Below, piece by piece: positions 1-8,974 of a DNA stretch of 64,000 nt. Each line of letters opens with the position of its first letter. Within the stretch, counting starts at the first letter, position 1. The translations under genes were made by a program, and so were the position numbers. The stretch lies in the NCBI RefSeq assembly GCF_006547145.1, contig NZ_CP041244.1, forward strand, positions 3,348,001 to 3,412,000, read 5' to 3'. The notes under the pieces are model-generated. The model saw only the letters and a list, made by a program, of their open reading frames with translations, did no database searches and had not been told where the DNA came from. Origin of the DNA: Actinomadura sp. WMMA1423. GTDB lineage: Bacteria > Actinomycetota > Actinomycetes > Streptosporangiales > Streptosporangiaceae.

Positions 1-29
1 CATTGTCCGCACAGTCGCTAATAGAGATT

Positions 30-49
30 CCGGCCGCTTCGGCGGCCGG
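30..49. terminator. UUCG-capped hairpin upstream of first gene
   Basis: An 8-bp perfect GC stem (CCGGCCGC/GCGGCCGG) is closed by a TTCG tetraloop. It lies about 30 nt before the first start codon. It could terminate an upstream gene outside the window or sit in the leader of the CpaE-like gene; the sequence does not decide which. Confidence 0.4.
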
Positions 50-80
50 GTGACAACCAGAGCGCTGAGGACACTGAGTG

Positions 81-1796
81 ATGGCAACTGCGCCGAACCT
101 CGTCGTCGCGGGGGACCCCGGCGTCGCCCGGACTTTGCGGGAGACCGGCCGGTTCTCCGCGGTGTACGACGCCGCCTCCGCGGCGGAACTTCGCGACCTG
201 TCCAAGAGCGGGAGGGTCGGCTCCCCCGCCGCCTTCATGTTCGCCCCGGGATTCGTCGAGGACCTCCCGGGCGCGAACGTGGCGGTCCTCGCGAACGGGC
301 TCGCCGCCAGCGGATTCACCGTGCTCGTGCACGGGCGGTTCGCCGAGCGCGGCGACGTCTTCGATCCGGCCGTGCACGTCACCGGCGGGCAGCTCAAGAT
401 GTCGGACCTGCTGGCGATCTTCGGGGTCACCGGCCAGGCCCCGGCCGAGCCCGCCCCGGCCGTATCCGAGACGCAGGCCCCGCCGCAGGCTCCGACCGCC
501 GGGCGGCAGCAGGCGCGACCCGCCGAGGCCGCACCGCCCGCCGCCCAACCGCCCGCCGCCGAGCCGCCCGCCCAACCGGGGCCCGCCGCCCAGGCGCCCA
601 CTGGGCAGGCGCCCGCTACCGGGGGCTGGAATCCGGCCCCGGCGCGGCCTCTGTCCTTCGCCCAGGGGACGGGTCCCGTTCCGCCGCAGGCTCCCGAAGG
701 GCCCCCGCCCTCCGCTCCGGCTCCGGCTCCGCAGCCGTGGCCGGCCCCGGCCCCGGGTCAGCAGGGGTTCGCGGACCAGCAGCCCGTCCCGGGAGCCCCC
801 GCGGAGCCGGGGCCGCAATCGGGTTCCGCCACGAGGCACGACCACAACGCGTTGCCGTCCCAGCCGTCCTCGAACGGATGGCCGGGCCCGCAGCCGACGC
901 CGGCCGCACCGGTCAGGTCGGAGGGGGCCGCCCCGGCCCGGGGGCGGGTCATCGCCATCGCCTCGGCCAAGGGCGGGGTGGGCAAGACCACCACGGCCGT
1001 GAACCTGTCGGTCTACGCGGCCAGGCATCTGCAGGCGGCCGGCCGCCCCGGGAGCGTGGCGCTGGTCGACACCAACTTCCAGCAGGCCGACATCGCGCGG
1101 TACCTGAGCGTGGAGTCGCCGACGATCCTCGACCTGCTCCGGGTGAACGGGTCGCTCAGGGTGGAGAACGTGCGCACCCATCTCGCGCACCTTCCGGACG
1201 CCGACCTGTTCGCCCTGCTCGGGCCGCAGGACGTCACCATGGCCGACCCCGCGCTGATCAACGCGATGCTGTACCGGCGGATCATCGCGGTGCTGAGGCA
1301 GGCGTTCGACTTCGTGTTCGTCGACACGCCGGTCGCCGAACTCTTCCACCTGACGTTCACCGACCTGATCCTTCCCGAGGCCGACGCGATCCTGGTCCCG
1401 GTCGAGCCCAACCGGGTGACGCTGGAGGCCGCCCGCGCCTGGCTCAGCGCGATCACCATGGCGCGGCACTCCCGCAGCGGCGGCGTCCCGCCCGAGAAGC
1501 TGTCGCTCATCCTCAACCGGGCCCGCGCCGACGTGGACTGCAGCCCCGAGGACGTCATGGACCTGATGCCGGGATGGCGGTTCGTCGGCATGATCCCAGA
1601 GGACCAGGAGTGGATGCAGGCCGCCAACAACCGCCGGCTGGCCGCGATGCGGGTCGGCCCGGACCTGGATGCGACCTTCCGCGAGATCCTGCAGTTCGTC
1701 ACCGGGGACCCGGTGTTCGGCCAGCCCATGGCCGCGCAGCCGGGAAGCGGCCGGGGCGGCGTCTGGAGAAGGCTCCTCGGCATGGACCCCAAGTGA
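81..1796 (+). CDS. CpaE-like ParA/MinD ATPase with receiver-like N-terminus
   Basis: 571 aa with three parts. Residues 1-115 resemble a receiver-like pseudo-domain, residues about 120-285 are a Pro/Ala/Gln-rich linker, and the rest is a ParA/MinD ATPase. A canonical deviant Walker A (AKGGVGKT, residues 296-303) and a later FVDTP motif (near residue 415) are present, so ATP binding and hydrolysis look intact. The order receiver-like domain, linker, ParA domain is that of CpaE, which positions Tad pilus/secretion machinery. Only 42 nt separate it from the next gene, which has a CpaF-like shape, so the two are probably co-transcribed. No pilin, TadB/C or prepilin peptidase genes are nearby, so a pilus role is unsupported; positioning of another envelope machine is possible. 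The ATG at 81 directly follows an in-frame GTG at 78, and a GAGG at 67-70 could serve either. Confidence 0.8.
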   Translation: MATAPNLVVAGDPGVARTLRETGRFSAVYDAASAAELRDLSKSGRVGSPAAFMFAPGFVEDLPGANVAVLANGLAASGFTVLVHGRFAERGDVFDPAVHVTGGQLKMSDLLAIFGVTGQAPAEPAPAVSETQAPPQAPTAGRQQARPAEAAPPAAQPPAAEPPAQPGPAAQAPTGQAPATGGWNPAPARPLSFAQGTGPVPPQAPEGPPPSAPAPAPQPWPAPAPGQQGFADQQPVPGAPAEPGPQSGSATRHDHNALPSQPSSNGWPGPQPTPAAPVRSEGAAPARGRVIAIASAKGGVGKTTTAVNLSVYAARHLQAAGRPGSVALVDTNFQQADIARYLSVESPTILDLLRVNGSLRVENVRTHLAHLPDADLFALLGPQDVTMADPALINAMLYRRIIAVLRQAFDFVFVDTPVAELFHLTFTDLILPEADAILVPVEPNRVTLEAARAWLSAITMARHSRSGGVPPEKLSLILNRARADVDCSPEDVMDLMPGWRFVGMIPEDQEWMQAANNRRLAAMRVGPDLDATFREILQFVTGDPVFGQPMAAQPGSGRGGVWRRLLGMDPK

Positions 1797-1838
1797 TCAT
1801 TCTCGAGCCGGCCAGATCATCAGAAAGGAAGCGGCTGT

Positions 1839-3257
1839 ATGGCAGCGCAAAATGAGCCCGCCACCGGAATGGACTTCTGGGCGGCCATCGGCGTCGGCCA
1901 GGAGGAGGACGGGCCGGACGGGAAACCCGAGCAGGACAAGCTCCTGGTGACCGGCGCCCCCGCCTCCGCCGCACCGGCGGACACGGGCGCCGCCGCGGGC
2001 TCCGGGACGCAGGAGGGCCAGCAGGGTCCGCAGGCCGACTGGGCTTCGCTGTTCTCCGCCTGGGACGACTCCTCCAACGGCGGCGCCCCCGCCGCGGGGC
2101 AGGCGGCCGCGGCGCAGCCGGCCACCGGAAAGAGCGGGGCGGAGGCGGGCGCGGCGCCGGCCGCGAAGCCGAAGGCGCGGAACAAGTCCCGCGACGAGGA
2201 GCCGCGAGAGTCCGCGCCCCCGCCGGCCGAGCAGCCCCCCGGGGACGCGCGGAGCGCTGGAGCCGCGCCCGCCCCGGAGGCGGGCGCGGCGGCCCAGGCC
2301 TCCGCTCCCGCGCAGGAGTGGCGGACCACGCGCAGCACGCCCTTCGGAGCGGCCGAGCAGGCGGCACCGTCCGCGACACCCGCTCAGACTCCGCAGACGG
2401 CCCAGGCTCCGCAACCCACGCAGGCTCCGCAAGCCAGCCAGGCTCCCCAGGCTCCGCAGGAGCCCGCGGACGGCGCCGCACCGCAGCCCCCGCTCGCAGC
2501 GGACCCCGCGTGGACCACGGCGGAGCGCATCGCCACCGCGCTCCGCCCGCGGGTGGCCGAACTCTGGCTGGAGGTCCTCACCCGGCACACGGGCGGGGAT
2601 CCGGCCATGGCCAGCAGGGTGTACCACGTCCTGAACGGGACCCACCTGCTCGGCGAGCTGATGCGAGACGAGACGATCGACGAGGTCCACGTCCACGGGA
2701 CCCAGGTGACCGTCTGCGGAGCGCACGGCATCCGCCAGATCCCCGGGTTCCCCACCCTCGCGGCGTCCCGCCGGGCGGTCAAGACGATCGCCGCCTCCCG
2801 GGAGAAGCAGGGTCTCGTCGTCTCGAAGGTCAACGACTCCGTCGTGATCAGCCGGCGGAACGGCACGGCCCCGAACACGGGCGCCCTCGTCGCAAGCCGG
2901 GTCGTCAGCGCGGACCAGCTCGCCCGGATCCGGGGGGCGCTGCAGCAGATGCAGGCGGTGACCGTGACCGGCCCGGCCGCGCGGATCGTCATCCGCGCGC
3001 TGGCCTCGCTGATTCCGGAGGGCAGCCGCGTCTTCCTCGGTGCGTACGCGACGCTGCCCGCCGGGTGCGTCACGGCGGCGAGCCCGATGGAGGCCGACTA
3101 CGTGCTCGGCGTGCGCCCGGGCGCGGTGGCCGAGGAGATGGCGGGCGCGGGGCAGGTCGGCGGCCTCATCGCCAACCCGGAGACGCAGTTCCCCGCGGCG
3201 CTGCGATTCGCCGTCACGGGGCCTTCCGCCGCGCCGGAGCGGCTGGTCGACCGCTGA
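1839..3257 (+). CDS. CpaF/VirB11-like protein lacking the Walker A motif (pseudo-ATPase)
   Basis: 472 aa. The first 225 residues are Ala/Pro/Gln-rich and low complexity. The remainder follows the layout of a CpaF/TadA secretion ATPase: a helical region, an IDEVHVHG segment like the D-I-M-V-N-G motif of the N-terminal domain, and then the expected P-loop position. There the sequence reads VTGPAARI (376-383) instead of G-x-x-x-x-G-K-T, yet the following ALASLIPEGSRV still matches the helix and strand after a CpaF P-loop. No Walker B or catalytic-glutamate equivalent is obvious. I infer a catalytically dead paralog, perhaps a partner or scaffold for the upstream ParA protein. The start follows a GAAAGGAAG ribosome site. 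Family assignment rests on pattern recognition and needs structure-based confirmation. Confidence 0.6.
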   Translation: MAAQNEPATGMDFWAAIGVGQEEDGPDGKPEQDKLLVTGAPASAAPADTGAAAGSGTQEGQQGPQADWASLFSAWDDSSNGGAPAAGQAAAAQPATGKSGAEAGAAPAAKPKARNKSRDEEPRESAPPPAEQPPGDARSAGAAPAPEAGAAAQASAPAQEWRTTRSTPFGAAEQAAPSATPAQTPQTAQAPQPTQAPQASQAPQAPQEPADGAAPQPPLAADPAWTTAERIATALRPRVAELWLEVLTRHTGGDPAMASRVYHVLNGTHLLGELMRDETIDEVHVHGTQVTVCGAHGIRQIPGFPTLAASRRAVKTIAASREKQGLVVSKVNDSVVISRRNGTAPNTGALVASRVVSADQLARIRGALQQMQAVTVTGPAARIVIRALASLIPEGSRVFLGAYATLPAGCVTAASPMEADYVLGVRPGAVAEEMAGAGQVGGLIANPETQFPAALRFAVTGPSAAPERLVDR

Positions 3258-3329
3258 CCGACCGCCGCCGGATCCGCGGCCCCGCCTCGCGGGCCCGCGG
3301 CGCCCCGGTCGCGGTTCCTCAGGACTGAC

Positions 3330-3370
3330 GAGGGGCGCCGACTCGCCGGCTCCGGCGAACGGCGCCCCTC
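3330..3370. terminator. Bidirectional nested hairpin terminator
   Basis: An outer 10-bp perfect stem (3330-3339 with 3361-3370) encloses an inner 7-bp perfect stem (3343-3349 with 3352-3358). It lies between the convergent CpaF-like gene and the minus-strand hypothetical gene ending at 3376, so it probably serves both strands. Confidence 0.7.
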
Positions 3371-3375
3371 TGGGG

Positions 3376-3885
3376 TCAGCTCAGGTGCACGGCGCGCTTG
3401 AGCTCCACATCGCCTATCTCCAGCACCTGCGCACGCGCCGCCGCCTCGGCCAGCGGCGCGATGAGACAGGCCAGGGGGGCGCGCCGGGGGGTGCCCGGCA
3501 TCTCGGCCAGTTCGGTGACCCGGCGCACCCCGGCCGCATCGTGCAACTCGAAGCCGCGGACGGGATGCGCCCAGAGCCTGCCCTGCGCCGTCTCCATCAC
3601 CGGCACCGCTCGATCGCCGGGGGCGACGGCGATCTCGCCTAATACCCAGCCCGTCCGCTGCGCCGCGTCGGCGTAGGCGATGACCTGCTCCAAGTTTCGC
3701 CGCAGCCGCGGCACGCAGGAGCCGCCGAACGTGACCGGCGGGCTGCCCAGCGCGACCGCGTCCCGGCAGCCGAGCCGACCCGCGATCTCGGCGACCCGAT
3801 CGAGGACACTGCGGTGCACATGGCCCACGCGTTCTCCGTCCACGGTAAGCAGCACCACATTCGTGCGGCCCTGCGAATCGGCCAT
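3376..3885 (-). CDS. Hypothetical protein
   Basis: 169 aa, not recognised. The ATG at 3885 is preceded by AAGGGGAG at good spacing, which favours it over the upstream in-frame start at 4047 that would overlap the neighbouring gene. The protein looks like a soluble mixed alpha/beta protein, with no signal peptide, membrane segment or obvious catalytic motif. It contains a central stretch on a tolerant Gly/Val-rich background and a C-terminal helix rich in Ala. It lies 43 nt downstream of the CHC2 zinc-finger gene on the same strand, so the two are probably one transcript. Confidence 0.7.
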   Translation of the reverse strand: MADSQGRTNVVLLTVDGERVGHVHRSVLDRVAEIAGRLGCRDAVALGSPPVTFGGSCVPRLRRNLEQVIAYADAAQRTGWVLGEIAVAPGDRAVPVMETAQGRLWAHPVRGFELHDAAGVRRVTELAEMPGTPRRAPLACLIAPLAEAAARAQVLEIGDVELKRAVHLS

Positions 3886-3928
3886 CGGCTCCCCTTGCCC
3901 TGGCGGCCCCCCGGCCGCCGGGGACGAC

Positions 3929-4936
3929 TCAGGCGGTGCGCATGTCCACGACGCGGTCGGAGTCCAGGATGAAACTCGCGGCCTCGTCCGGAGTGACCCC
4001 CAGGACGTCGATGACCAGCCGGATGGGACCGACCTTCTCGGCATCACAGCGGTGGCACCTCGTCCGGTTGTCTCCGTACACCTTCATCGAGGGGTTCTTG
4101 TCGCCGTTGCTGTGCCGGCTCGGACGGGGGCAGTGCCACAGGTTCCCGTCGTCGGAGGAGGAGCCGAGCCGCGTGAGCACGGTCTTGATGTCCACCGACT
4201 TGGCCTCGGCGATCCGCTTGTTGTGCGGCGAGACGGGGACGGGCGGCACCATGTCGGCGCCGCGGCGCCCGGCCCGCAGCTCCTGCCGGTACTTGGCGGC
4301 CTCGCGCCGCAGCTTCTCAAGGTCGATGCCCTGGGCCGGGTCGTCCTTGGTGACGGGCGGGGGCTCGTTCCCGGTGGACAGGTAGGGGAACCGGTCGTCG
4401 GCCCGCCGCCGCAGCGCCGCGACGAGCACGAACGTGGCGAGCGCGTCCCTGGCCGCCTCCGGCGGGACCATGCGCAGCCGCGCCGCGTACCTGATCACGG
4501 TGGCGGCCTCCGGGGTGACGAGCTGCTGGGGGCCGGAGCCGATGTGCACGGTGGGGACGCCTTCGGCGTCCTGGCCGCCGACCTGGCCCCATTCCAGGTA
4601 GCCCGGGGGGCGGCCCGCGTCGGGGAAGGCCTCCCCCTGCGGGTCCAGCCGCGAGAACTCGAGGACGGTCCCGCCGGCGTAGGCGTCGACGCGGCGGCCG
4701 GCGAAGCCGCACAGTGCCGCGTACGGCACGATGCAGGCCGGGTCCTCGGGGGCGAGGTAGATGACCCGCGATCGGAAGTCGGCCGCGGTCAGGCCGCTCG
4801 CCCGCAGGCCGGCGATGGTCGCGGCGATCACGTCCTGGTCGTCGCCCGGAACCAGGTCGACCGACTTGATCCCCTCGAGCGCCGGAGGTGAGCCGGTGGT
4901 ACGAACGGCCAGCACGTAATCGGTCAACTGCTGCAT
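3929..4936 (-). CDS. Protein with C-terminal CHC2 (DnaG-type) zinc finger
   Basis: 335 aa. The first two-thirds are not recognised. The C-terminal 75 residues carry a DnaG/CHC2-type zinc ribbon: Cys269 with a following His, then Cys294 and Cys297 in a C-H-R-C arrangement, with the interposed N-P-S-M-K-V strand typical of the family (compare T-P-S-F-x-V in DnaG) and a following helix ending in EAASFIL. In DnaG this module recognises single-stranded template DNA, but no Toprim catalytic domain is present here. It may therefore bind DNA without being a primase. It is divergent from the 383-aa gene at 5221 and upstream of the 169-aa gene. Confidence 0.75.
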   Translation of the reverse strand: MQQLTDYVLAVRTTGSPPALEGIKSVDLVPGDDQDVIAATIAGLRASGLTAADFRSRVIYLAPEDPACIVPYAALCGFAGRRVDAYAGGTVLEFSRLDPQGEAFPDAGRPPGYLEWGQVGGQDAEGVPTVHIGSGPQQLVTPEAATVIRYAARLRMVPPEAARDALATFVLVAALRRRADDRFPYLSTGNEPPPVTKDDPAQGIDLEKLRREAAKYRQELRAGRRGADMVPPVPVSPHNKRIAEAKSVDIKTVLTRLGSSSDDGNLWHCPRPSRHSNGDKNPSMKVYGDNRTRCHRCDAEKVGPIRLVIDVLGVTPDEAASFILDSDRVVDMRTA

Positions 4937-5220
4937 CCGGTCTCCTTTGTGGTGTGCTTCGCAGCGCGCTGCTCGTGTGTGTCACGCATGACCGTCCACG
5001 CGAGATGGCGAGCCGCATGTTTTATTTGTCAACCGGTGCGGCGGTGCTCGCCCTCCGGTCCTCTGGTACTTGCCGATCCTGCCTGGCCCGAAACGGTTAT
5101 GACTGAAGAGTGGACACCGGCCGGGGCGACCGGTGCCGCACCTGGCCGGGTCCGGCCGGGTGCCGAGATTACCGCCGGCCGTTCGCGCGGCAGGCGGCAG
5201 GACACGGAGAAGGGTGCACA
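4937..5220. promoter_or_regulatory. Divergent intergenic region
   Basis: 284 nt between the CHC2 gene and the 383-aa gene. It is locally A/T-richer than its surroundings near 5018-5035 and 5088-5105. A weak plus-strand promoter-like pair (TTGCCG at 5070, CGGTTA near 5094) can be read. No perfect palindrome was found. Confidence 0.35.
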
Positions 5221-6372
5221 GTGCCAGCGCAAACCAAGGAAGAGTTCTACGTCCGGCGCCTCTTCGACGACGACGTCCCCGTGTTCGTGGACGCCACCAG
5301 ATACGTCCGGCAGGACCTTCCCTACCCGCTCAGCGCCAAGAAGGCGCTGAAGGCGACCTGCGGGGTCCGCACGGACAACGAGGTGCTGGCGTTCAGCCTG
5401 CGCAACTACACCGGCAAGCAGGCCGAGCGCGAGGTCGAGCACGTCGAGACCACCGTCGGCGGGCGTGTGACGGCGCAGAACCAGCTGCGGCTGCGCATGC
5501 CCCGCAGGACCCTGCACGGCCTGAACGAGACGGCGCGGGCCCTGTCGGTCGTCCTCGGCGACGAAGTGATCACCGAGCTCGACGGCGACCTCTACCTCCT
5601 CACCCTCACCCGCGCCGGCAACGAGGGGACGCTCACCCTCGCCGGCAAGCTGACGAGGTCGGAGGGCGGCTTCGTCCGGTCCGAGCTCAGCGAGTCCGAC
5701 ACCGAGTTCGAACTGCCGGTCGCGGGAGTGCGGCTGCGGATCTTCCTGCGCTCCCCGGTCCGCGACCGCCTCATCGCCTACGGCTTCAGCGGCTACCTCA
5801 CCCGCAAGCCCGGTGAGATGGAAACGGTGACCCGGGCGACCGCGCTGGCCATCAACAGCATCCTCGGCCTGGCCACGTTCCGCATGCTCTCGCAGCTGGA
5901 CCACATCGACGTCCCGGCCGCGCCGCGCGGCAACGCCGTCCGGCAGCGCAAGCCCTCCGAGCGGGTGACCTTCGCGGTGCCGGTGCTGCTGTTCACCGAC
6001 GACGGGACGCCGGCGGCCCGCGGCCACGTCGCCGCCGAGATCGACCTGGACCAGGTGGACCCGGTGACCGGCGGCCTGCAGCTGCACGTCACGGCCGGCG
6101 ACCAGCTGGAGTGGAACCCGGCGGTGGCCGAGACGGTGAAGTTCGAGTCCTACGAGCGGGTGCTCACCGAGACCATCGGCGCCATGCTCCACTCGGCCGT
6201 GGGCGCCGACACGGTGCGCGACCTGGCCTACGACATCATGCTGGGCGACCTCCAGGCCGAGGGAATCGCCCGCCTGCGCACCGCGACCACCGGCCTCCCG
6301 GGCCTGGCCGCCAAGCCGCACCACGCCGAGGTGCGGTCCGTGCAGCCGACCACCGGCGCGCCGGTGGCCTGA
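5221..6372 (+). CDS. Hypothetical protein, 383 aa
   Basis: Not recognised. The GTG at 5221 is chosen because GGAGAAGGG precedes it at suitable spacing; upstream in-frame codons read low-quality Arg/Gly-rich sequence. The protein looks like a large soluble mixed alpha/beta protein without signal peptide or membrane helix, and its composition is ordinary rather than low-complexity. Two segments look like paired beta-rich domains (about 90-200 and 240-310). It is followed by a perfect hairpin terminator and then the kinase operon, so it is probably transcribed separately. It may belong functionally with the accessory genes to its left, but nothing in the sequence proves it. Confidence 0.7.
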   Translation: MPAQTKEEFYVRRLFDDDVPVFVDATRYVRQDLPYPLSAKKALKATCGVRTDNEVLAFSLRNYTGKQAEREVEHVETTVGGRVTAQNQLRLRMPRRTLHGLNETARALSVVLGDEVITELDGDLYLLTLTRAGNEGTLTLAGKLTRSEGGFVRSELSESDTEFELPVAGVRLRIFLRSPVRDRLIAYGFSGYLTRKPGEMETVTRATALAINSILGLATFRMLSQLDHIDVPAAPRGNAVRQRKPSERVTFAVPVLLFTDDGTPAARGHVAAEIDLDQVDPVTGGLQLHVTAGDQLEWNPAVAETVKFESYERVLTETIGAMLHSAVGADTVRDLAYDIMLGDLQAEGIARLRTATTGLPGLAAKPHHAEVRSVQPTTGAPVA

Positions 6373-6415
6373 TCCCGGCGCGGTCCGGCGCCGCGCCTCG
6401 CACCGTCCGCGCAGG

Positions 6416-6445
6416 CCGGCGGCACCAGAGCCCTGGTGCCGCCGG
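6416..6445 (+). terminator. Perfect 13-bp hairpin terminator
   Basis: Left arm 6416-6428 and right arm 6433-6445 pair perfectly around an AGCC loop. There is no T-tract, which is usual in high-GC actinomycetes. It separates the 383-aa gene from the kinase operon. Confidence 0.75.
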
Positions 6446-6625
6446 TCCGGGCGTTCGCCCCCGTCCGCGCGCGATACGGGATCGTCGCGCGGCGGGATCA
6501 GGCGAGCGGCGGGGCCAGGCCCTAGAGTCTCCGGGTAGCGGCCTCCACACTGGAGACGACGGTCAACCAGTTCAAGATCATCAGGTATCGTCGGGCCGTC
6601 GAGGACGAGGCTGGACGGGACTGCT

Positions 6626-8974
6626 GTGGGCGAGTTCGATGGCACTCCGCCGCACGACACCCGGCGCGACGCCGGGACGACGAGGCGGGACGCGGCGGTG
6701 CCCGGGCCGCGCCCGGCGTCGCCGACCAGGCGGGAGGGCCACGGCCCTGGGGATCCGCTGGTACGGCTGCCGGCCGAGCTCGGCGAGCGCTACACGGTGG
6801 TCGCCGAGTTGCCCGTGCAGGGCGCTGAGTCCGACCTGCTCCTGGTGCGCGACGACGACGGCGCCGAGTTCGTGGCGAAGATCTTCCGCCGCGGGTACCG
6901 CGCCGACCGGGAGGTGTGGGCGAAGCTGCCCGCGCTCCAGGCGCCGAACGTGCTGCGCATCCTGGAGACCGGGCACGCCGGCGGGCGCGACTACGAGATC
7001 ACCGCGTACGCGCCTGACGGCAACCTGCGGGCGCTGATGGACGAGGGGCCGCTGTCCGCGGCGGCCGTCGGCGATGTCGCCGCCCAGCTCGCCGACGGCC
7101 TCCGGGCCCTGCACCGGGCCGGCATCGTCCACCGGGACCTCAAACCCGAGAACGTCCTGGTGCTGGAGAGGGAGCCGCTGCGGCTCGCGATCGCCGACTT
7201 CGGGCTGAGCAGGGTGCTCGACCAGAGCGTGGTGTTCGCCTCGTCGTCGCGGACGCTGGCCTACGCGGCGCCGGAGTCGCTGTCCGGCCAGGTGTCGCCG
7301 GCGCGCGACTGGTGGTCGCTCGGCATGATCGTCCGGGAGCTGGCGACGGGCCGGGCGCCGTTCGAGGGGCTGAGCGAGACCGTCGTGGTCGACCATCTCG
7401 CGACGCGGCCTGTCGGCGCGGACGACGTCCGCGACCCGCGGCTGCGGCTGCTGTGCCAGGGGCTGCTGACCCGCGATCCGCGCAGGCGGTGGACGGGCGA
7501 GCAGGTGGGGCAGTGGCTGGACGGCGGCTCCCCGCAGGTCGCCGAGGAGAGCGTCGAGGCGGGTGACGGGCTCGCGTTCCAGGGGCGGCGCTACTCCGAC
7601 CGGCGGGAGCTGGCGCGCGCGCTCGTCGGGAGCTGGGAGCACGCCGCCCAGTACTTCTTCGGGCGCGGCGAGGCGGGCGAGGCGTGGCGGAGCCTGCGGG
7701 AGTGGCTGGCGCGGGTGACCGGCGACGGCCGCGCCGAACTCGTCGACGGCTACCTGACGACGGCGCTGCCGCCGGACGTGAAGCTCCTGCATCTGGTGCT
7801 GTGGCTTGATCCGTCGCTGCCCCCGCACTTCCTCGGCCGCCGGACCGGCTCCGGCGACCTGCCGGGGCTGGCGGCGCTGGCGGACGACCGGCGCCATCCC
7901 GACCACCGCACCGCCTGCCTGATCGGACGGGCGCTGTGGAGGCACCGCCTGCTGCACGTCCTCGCCGGGTTCGAGGGCGGCGAGGACCTGGCCCGCGTCG
8001 ACGACCAGTGGCGCGCTCACGTGGCGGCCTGGGACGACCTGGCGCGCTGGCTGCGCGAGCAGGGCGCCACACCGCCGGGCCTGGCGAGGCGCCTGCCCGG
8101 TGCCGAGGCCGAGGAGCCGCCCGTCGTCCTGCTCACGCTGCTCGCCCTGGCGGCGCGCCCGGCGGAGACCCACCGTCTGATCGCCGAGGGCGCGGCGCGG
8201 GCGCGCGCGTCCGTCTCCGAGCCGGTGCCGTGGCTCATCTGGATGGCGGACGGCGCGGGCGACGACCCGCTGCGGCTGCTCGCGGTCGCGCGCGCCGCGC
8301 CCGAGGCGGTCGCGGAGACCGAGTCCCGGGCGCGCGAGCGGCACGCCGCGGCGCAGCGCGAGGAGGCGCTGCGCGCGCGGTGGAGCGACCTCGAACGCCG
8401 GCGGCTCGCGGGGCGCGGCGCCGCCATGGCGAAGGCGGCCGCGCTGACGGTTCCGCTGCTGCCGTTCTGGCTGGCGGGCAGCTGGGTCGTCGGGTCGCTG
8501 TTCGGCGGGGGCGACGGCGACGGCACCTCGTCGGTCGGCCTCCACAGCTCCTCCCCCTCCGGCATCTCGTTCGGGGTCCTGGCCGTCATATCGGTGCTGG
8601 CGTGGGCCGTGCACTGCGGCACCGAGGTCCTCGTGGCGCGCACGCAGGGCGCGGACTATCTCCGGCAGGGGCCGTGGGCGATGGTCTCCGGAATCCTCGG
8701 GGCGGGCGGCCGCGGCCTGTCCCAGGCGTCCCAGACGATGTCGGGCGCCGCGCGGCGCGGCGGCCGGCGCGGCTGCCGGACCGGTTGCGTGATCGCGCTG
8801 CTCGTCGCGACGGTGCCGGCGGTGCTGCTCCTCCTCGTGATCGGGGCGCTGACGTCGATCGCGAGCATGCTGTGGATCCTCGTCATGGTCGCGGTTCCCG
8901 CCGCGCACGTGGTCGCGGCGGGCGTGCGGCTGCATCACTGGCGGCTGGCGCGCAAGAACGGAGGAGCCCTGTGA
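6626..8974 (+). CDS. Membrane-anchored Ser/Thr protein kinase, first gene of novel operon
   Basis: 782 aa. The N-terminal Hanks-type kinase domain (about 50-295) has the ATP-anchoring lysine in VAKI (K85), the catalytic HRDLKPEN (169-176), DFG (D191) and APE, so it should be active. Residues 300-600 are a helical region with repeated Trp/Leu patterns that I do not recognise. Three hydrophobic segments follow (about 610-635, 645-670, 730-780), which would anchor the kinase in the membrane with its catalytic domain inside. This is the reverse of the usual PASTA-kinase layout, since the extracellular C-terminal domain is missing. Its stop overlaps the next gene's start (GTGA at 8971). The operon's FHA protein is the natural reader of its phosphothreonine products. 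Confidence 0.9.
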   Translation: MGEFDGTPPHDTRRDAGTTRRDAAVPGPRPASPTRREGHGPGDPLVRLPAELGERYTVVAELPVQGAESDLLLVRDDDGAEFVAKIFRRGYRADREVWAKLPALQAPNVLRILETGHAGGRDYEITAYAPDGNLRALMDEGPLSAAAVGDVAAQLADGLRALHRAGIVHRDLKPENVLVLEREPLRLAIADFGLSRVLDQSVVFASSSRTLAYAAPESLSGQVSPARDWWSLGMIVRELATGRAPFEGLSETVVVDHLATRPVGADDVRDPRLRLLCQGLLTRDPRRRWTGEQVGQWLDGGSPQVAEESVEAGDGLAFQGRRYSDRRELARALVGSWEHAAQYFFGRGEAGEAWRSLREWLARVTGDGRAELVDGYLTTALPPDVKLLHLVLWLDPSLPPHFLGRRTGSGDLPGLAALADDRRHPDHRTACLIGRALWRHRLLHVLAGFEGGEDLARVDDQWRAHVAAWDDLARWLREQGATPPGLARRLPGAEAEEPPVVLLTLLALAARPAETHRLIAEGAARARASVSEPVPWLIWMADGAGDDPLRLLAVARAAPEAVAETESRARERHAAAQREEALRARWSDLERRRLAGRGAAMAKAAALTVPLLPFWLAGSWVVGSLFGGGDGDGTSSVGLHSSSPSGISFGVLAVISVLAWAVHCGTEVLVARTQGADYLRQGPWAMVSGILGAGGRGLSQASQTMSGAARRGGRRGCRTGCVIALLVATVPAVLLLLVIGALTSIASMLWILVMVAVPAAHVVAAGVRLHHWRLARKNGGAL

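Noticed and set aside
81-3257. Tad pilus locus
   Set aside because: Only CpaE-like and degenerate CpaF-like genes are present; no pilin, TadB/C, secretin or prepilin peptidase.
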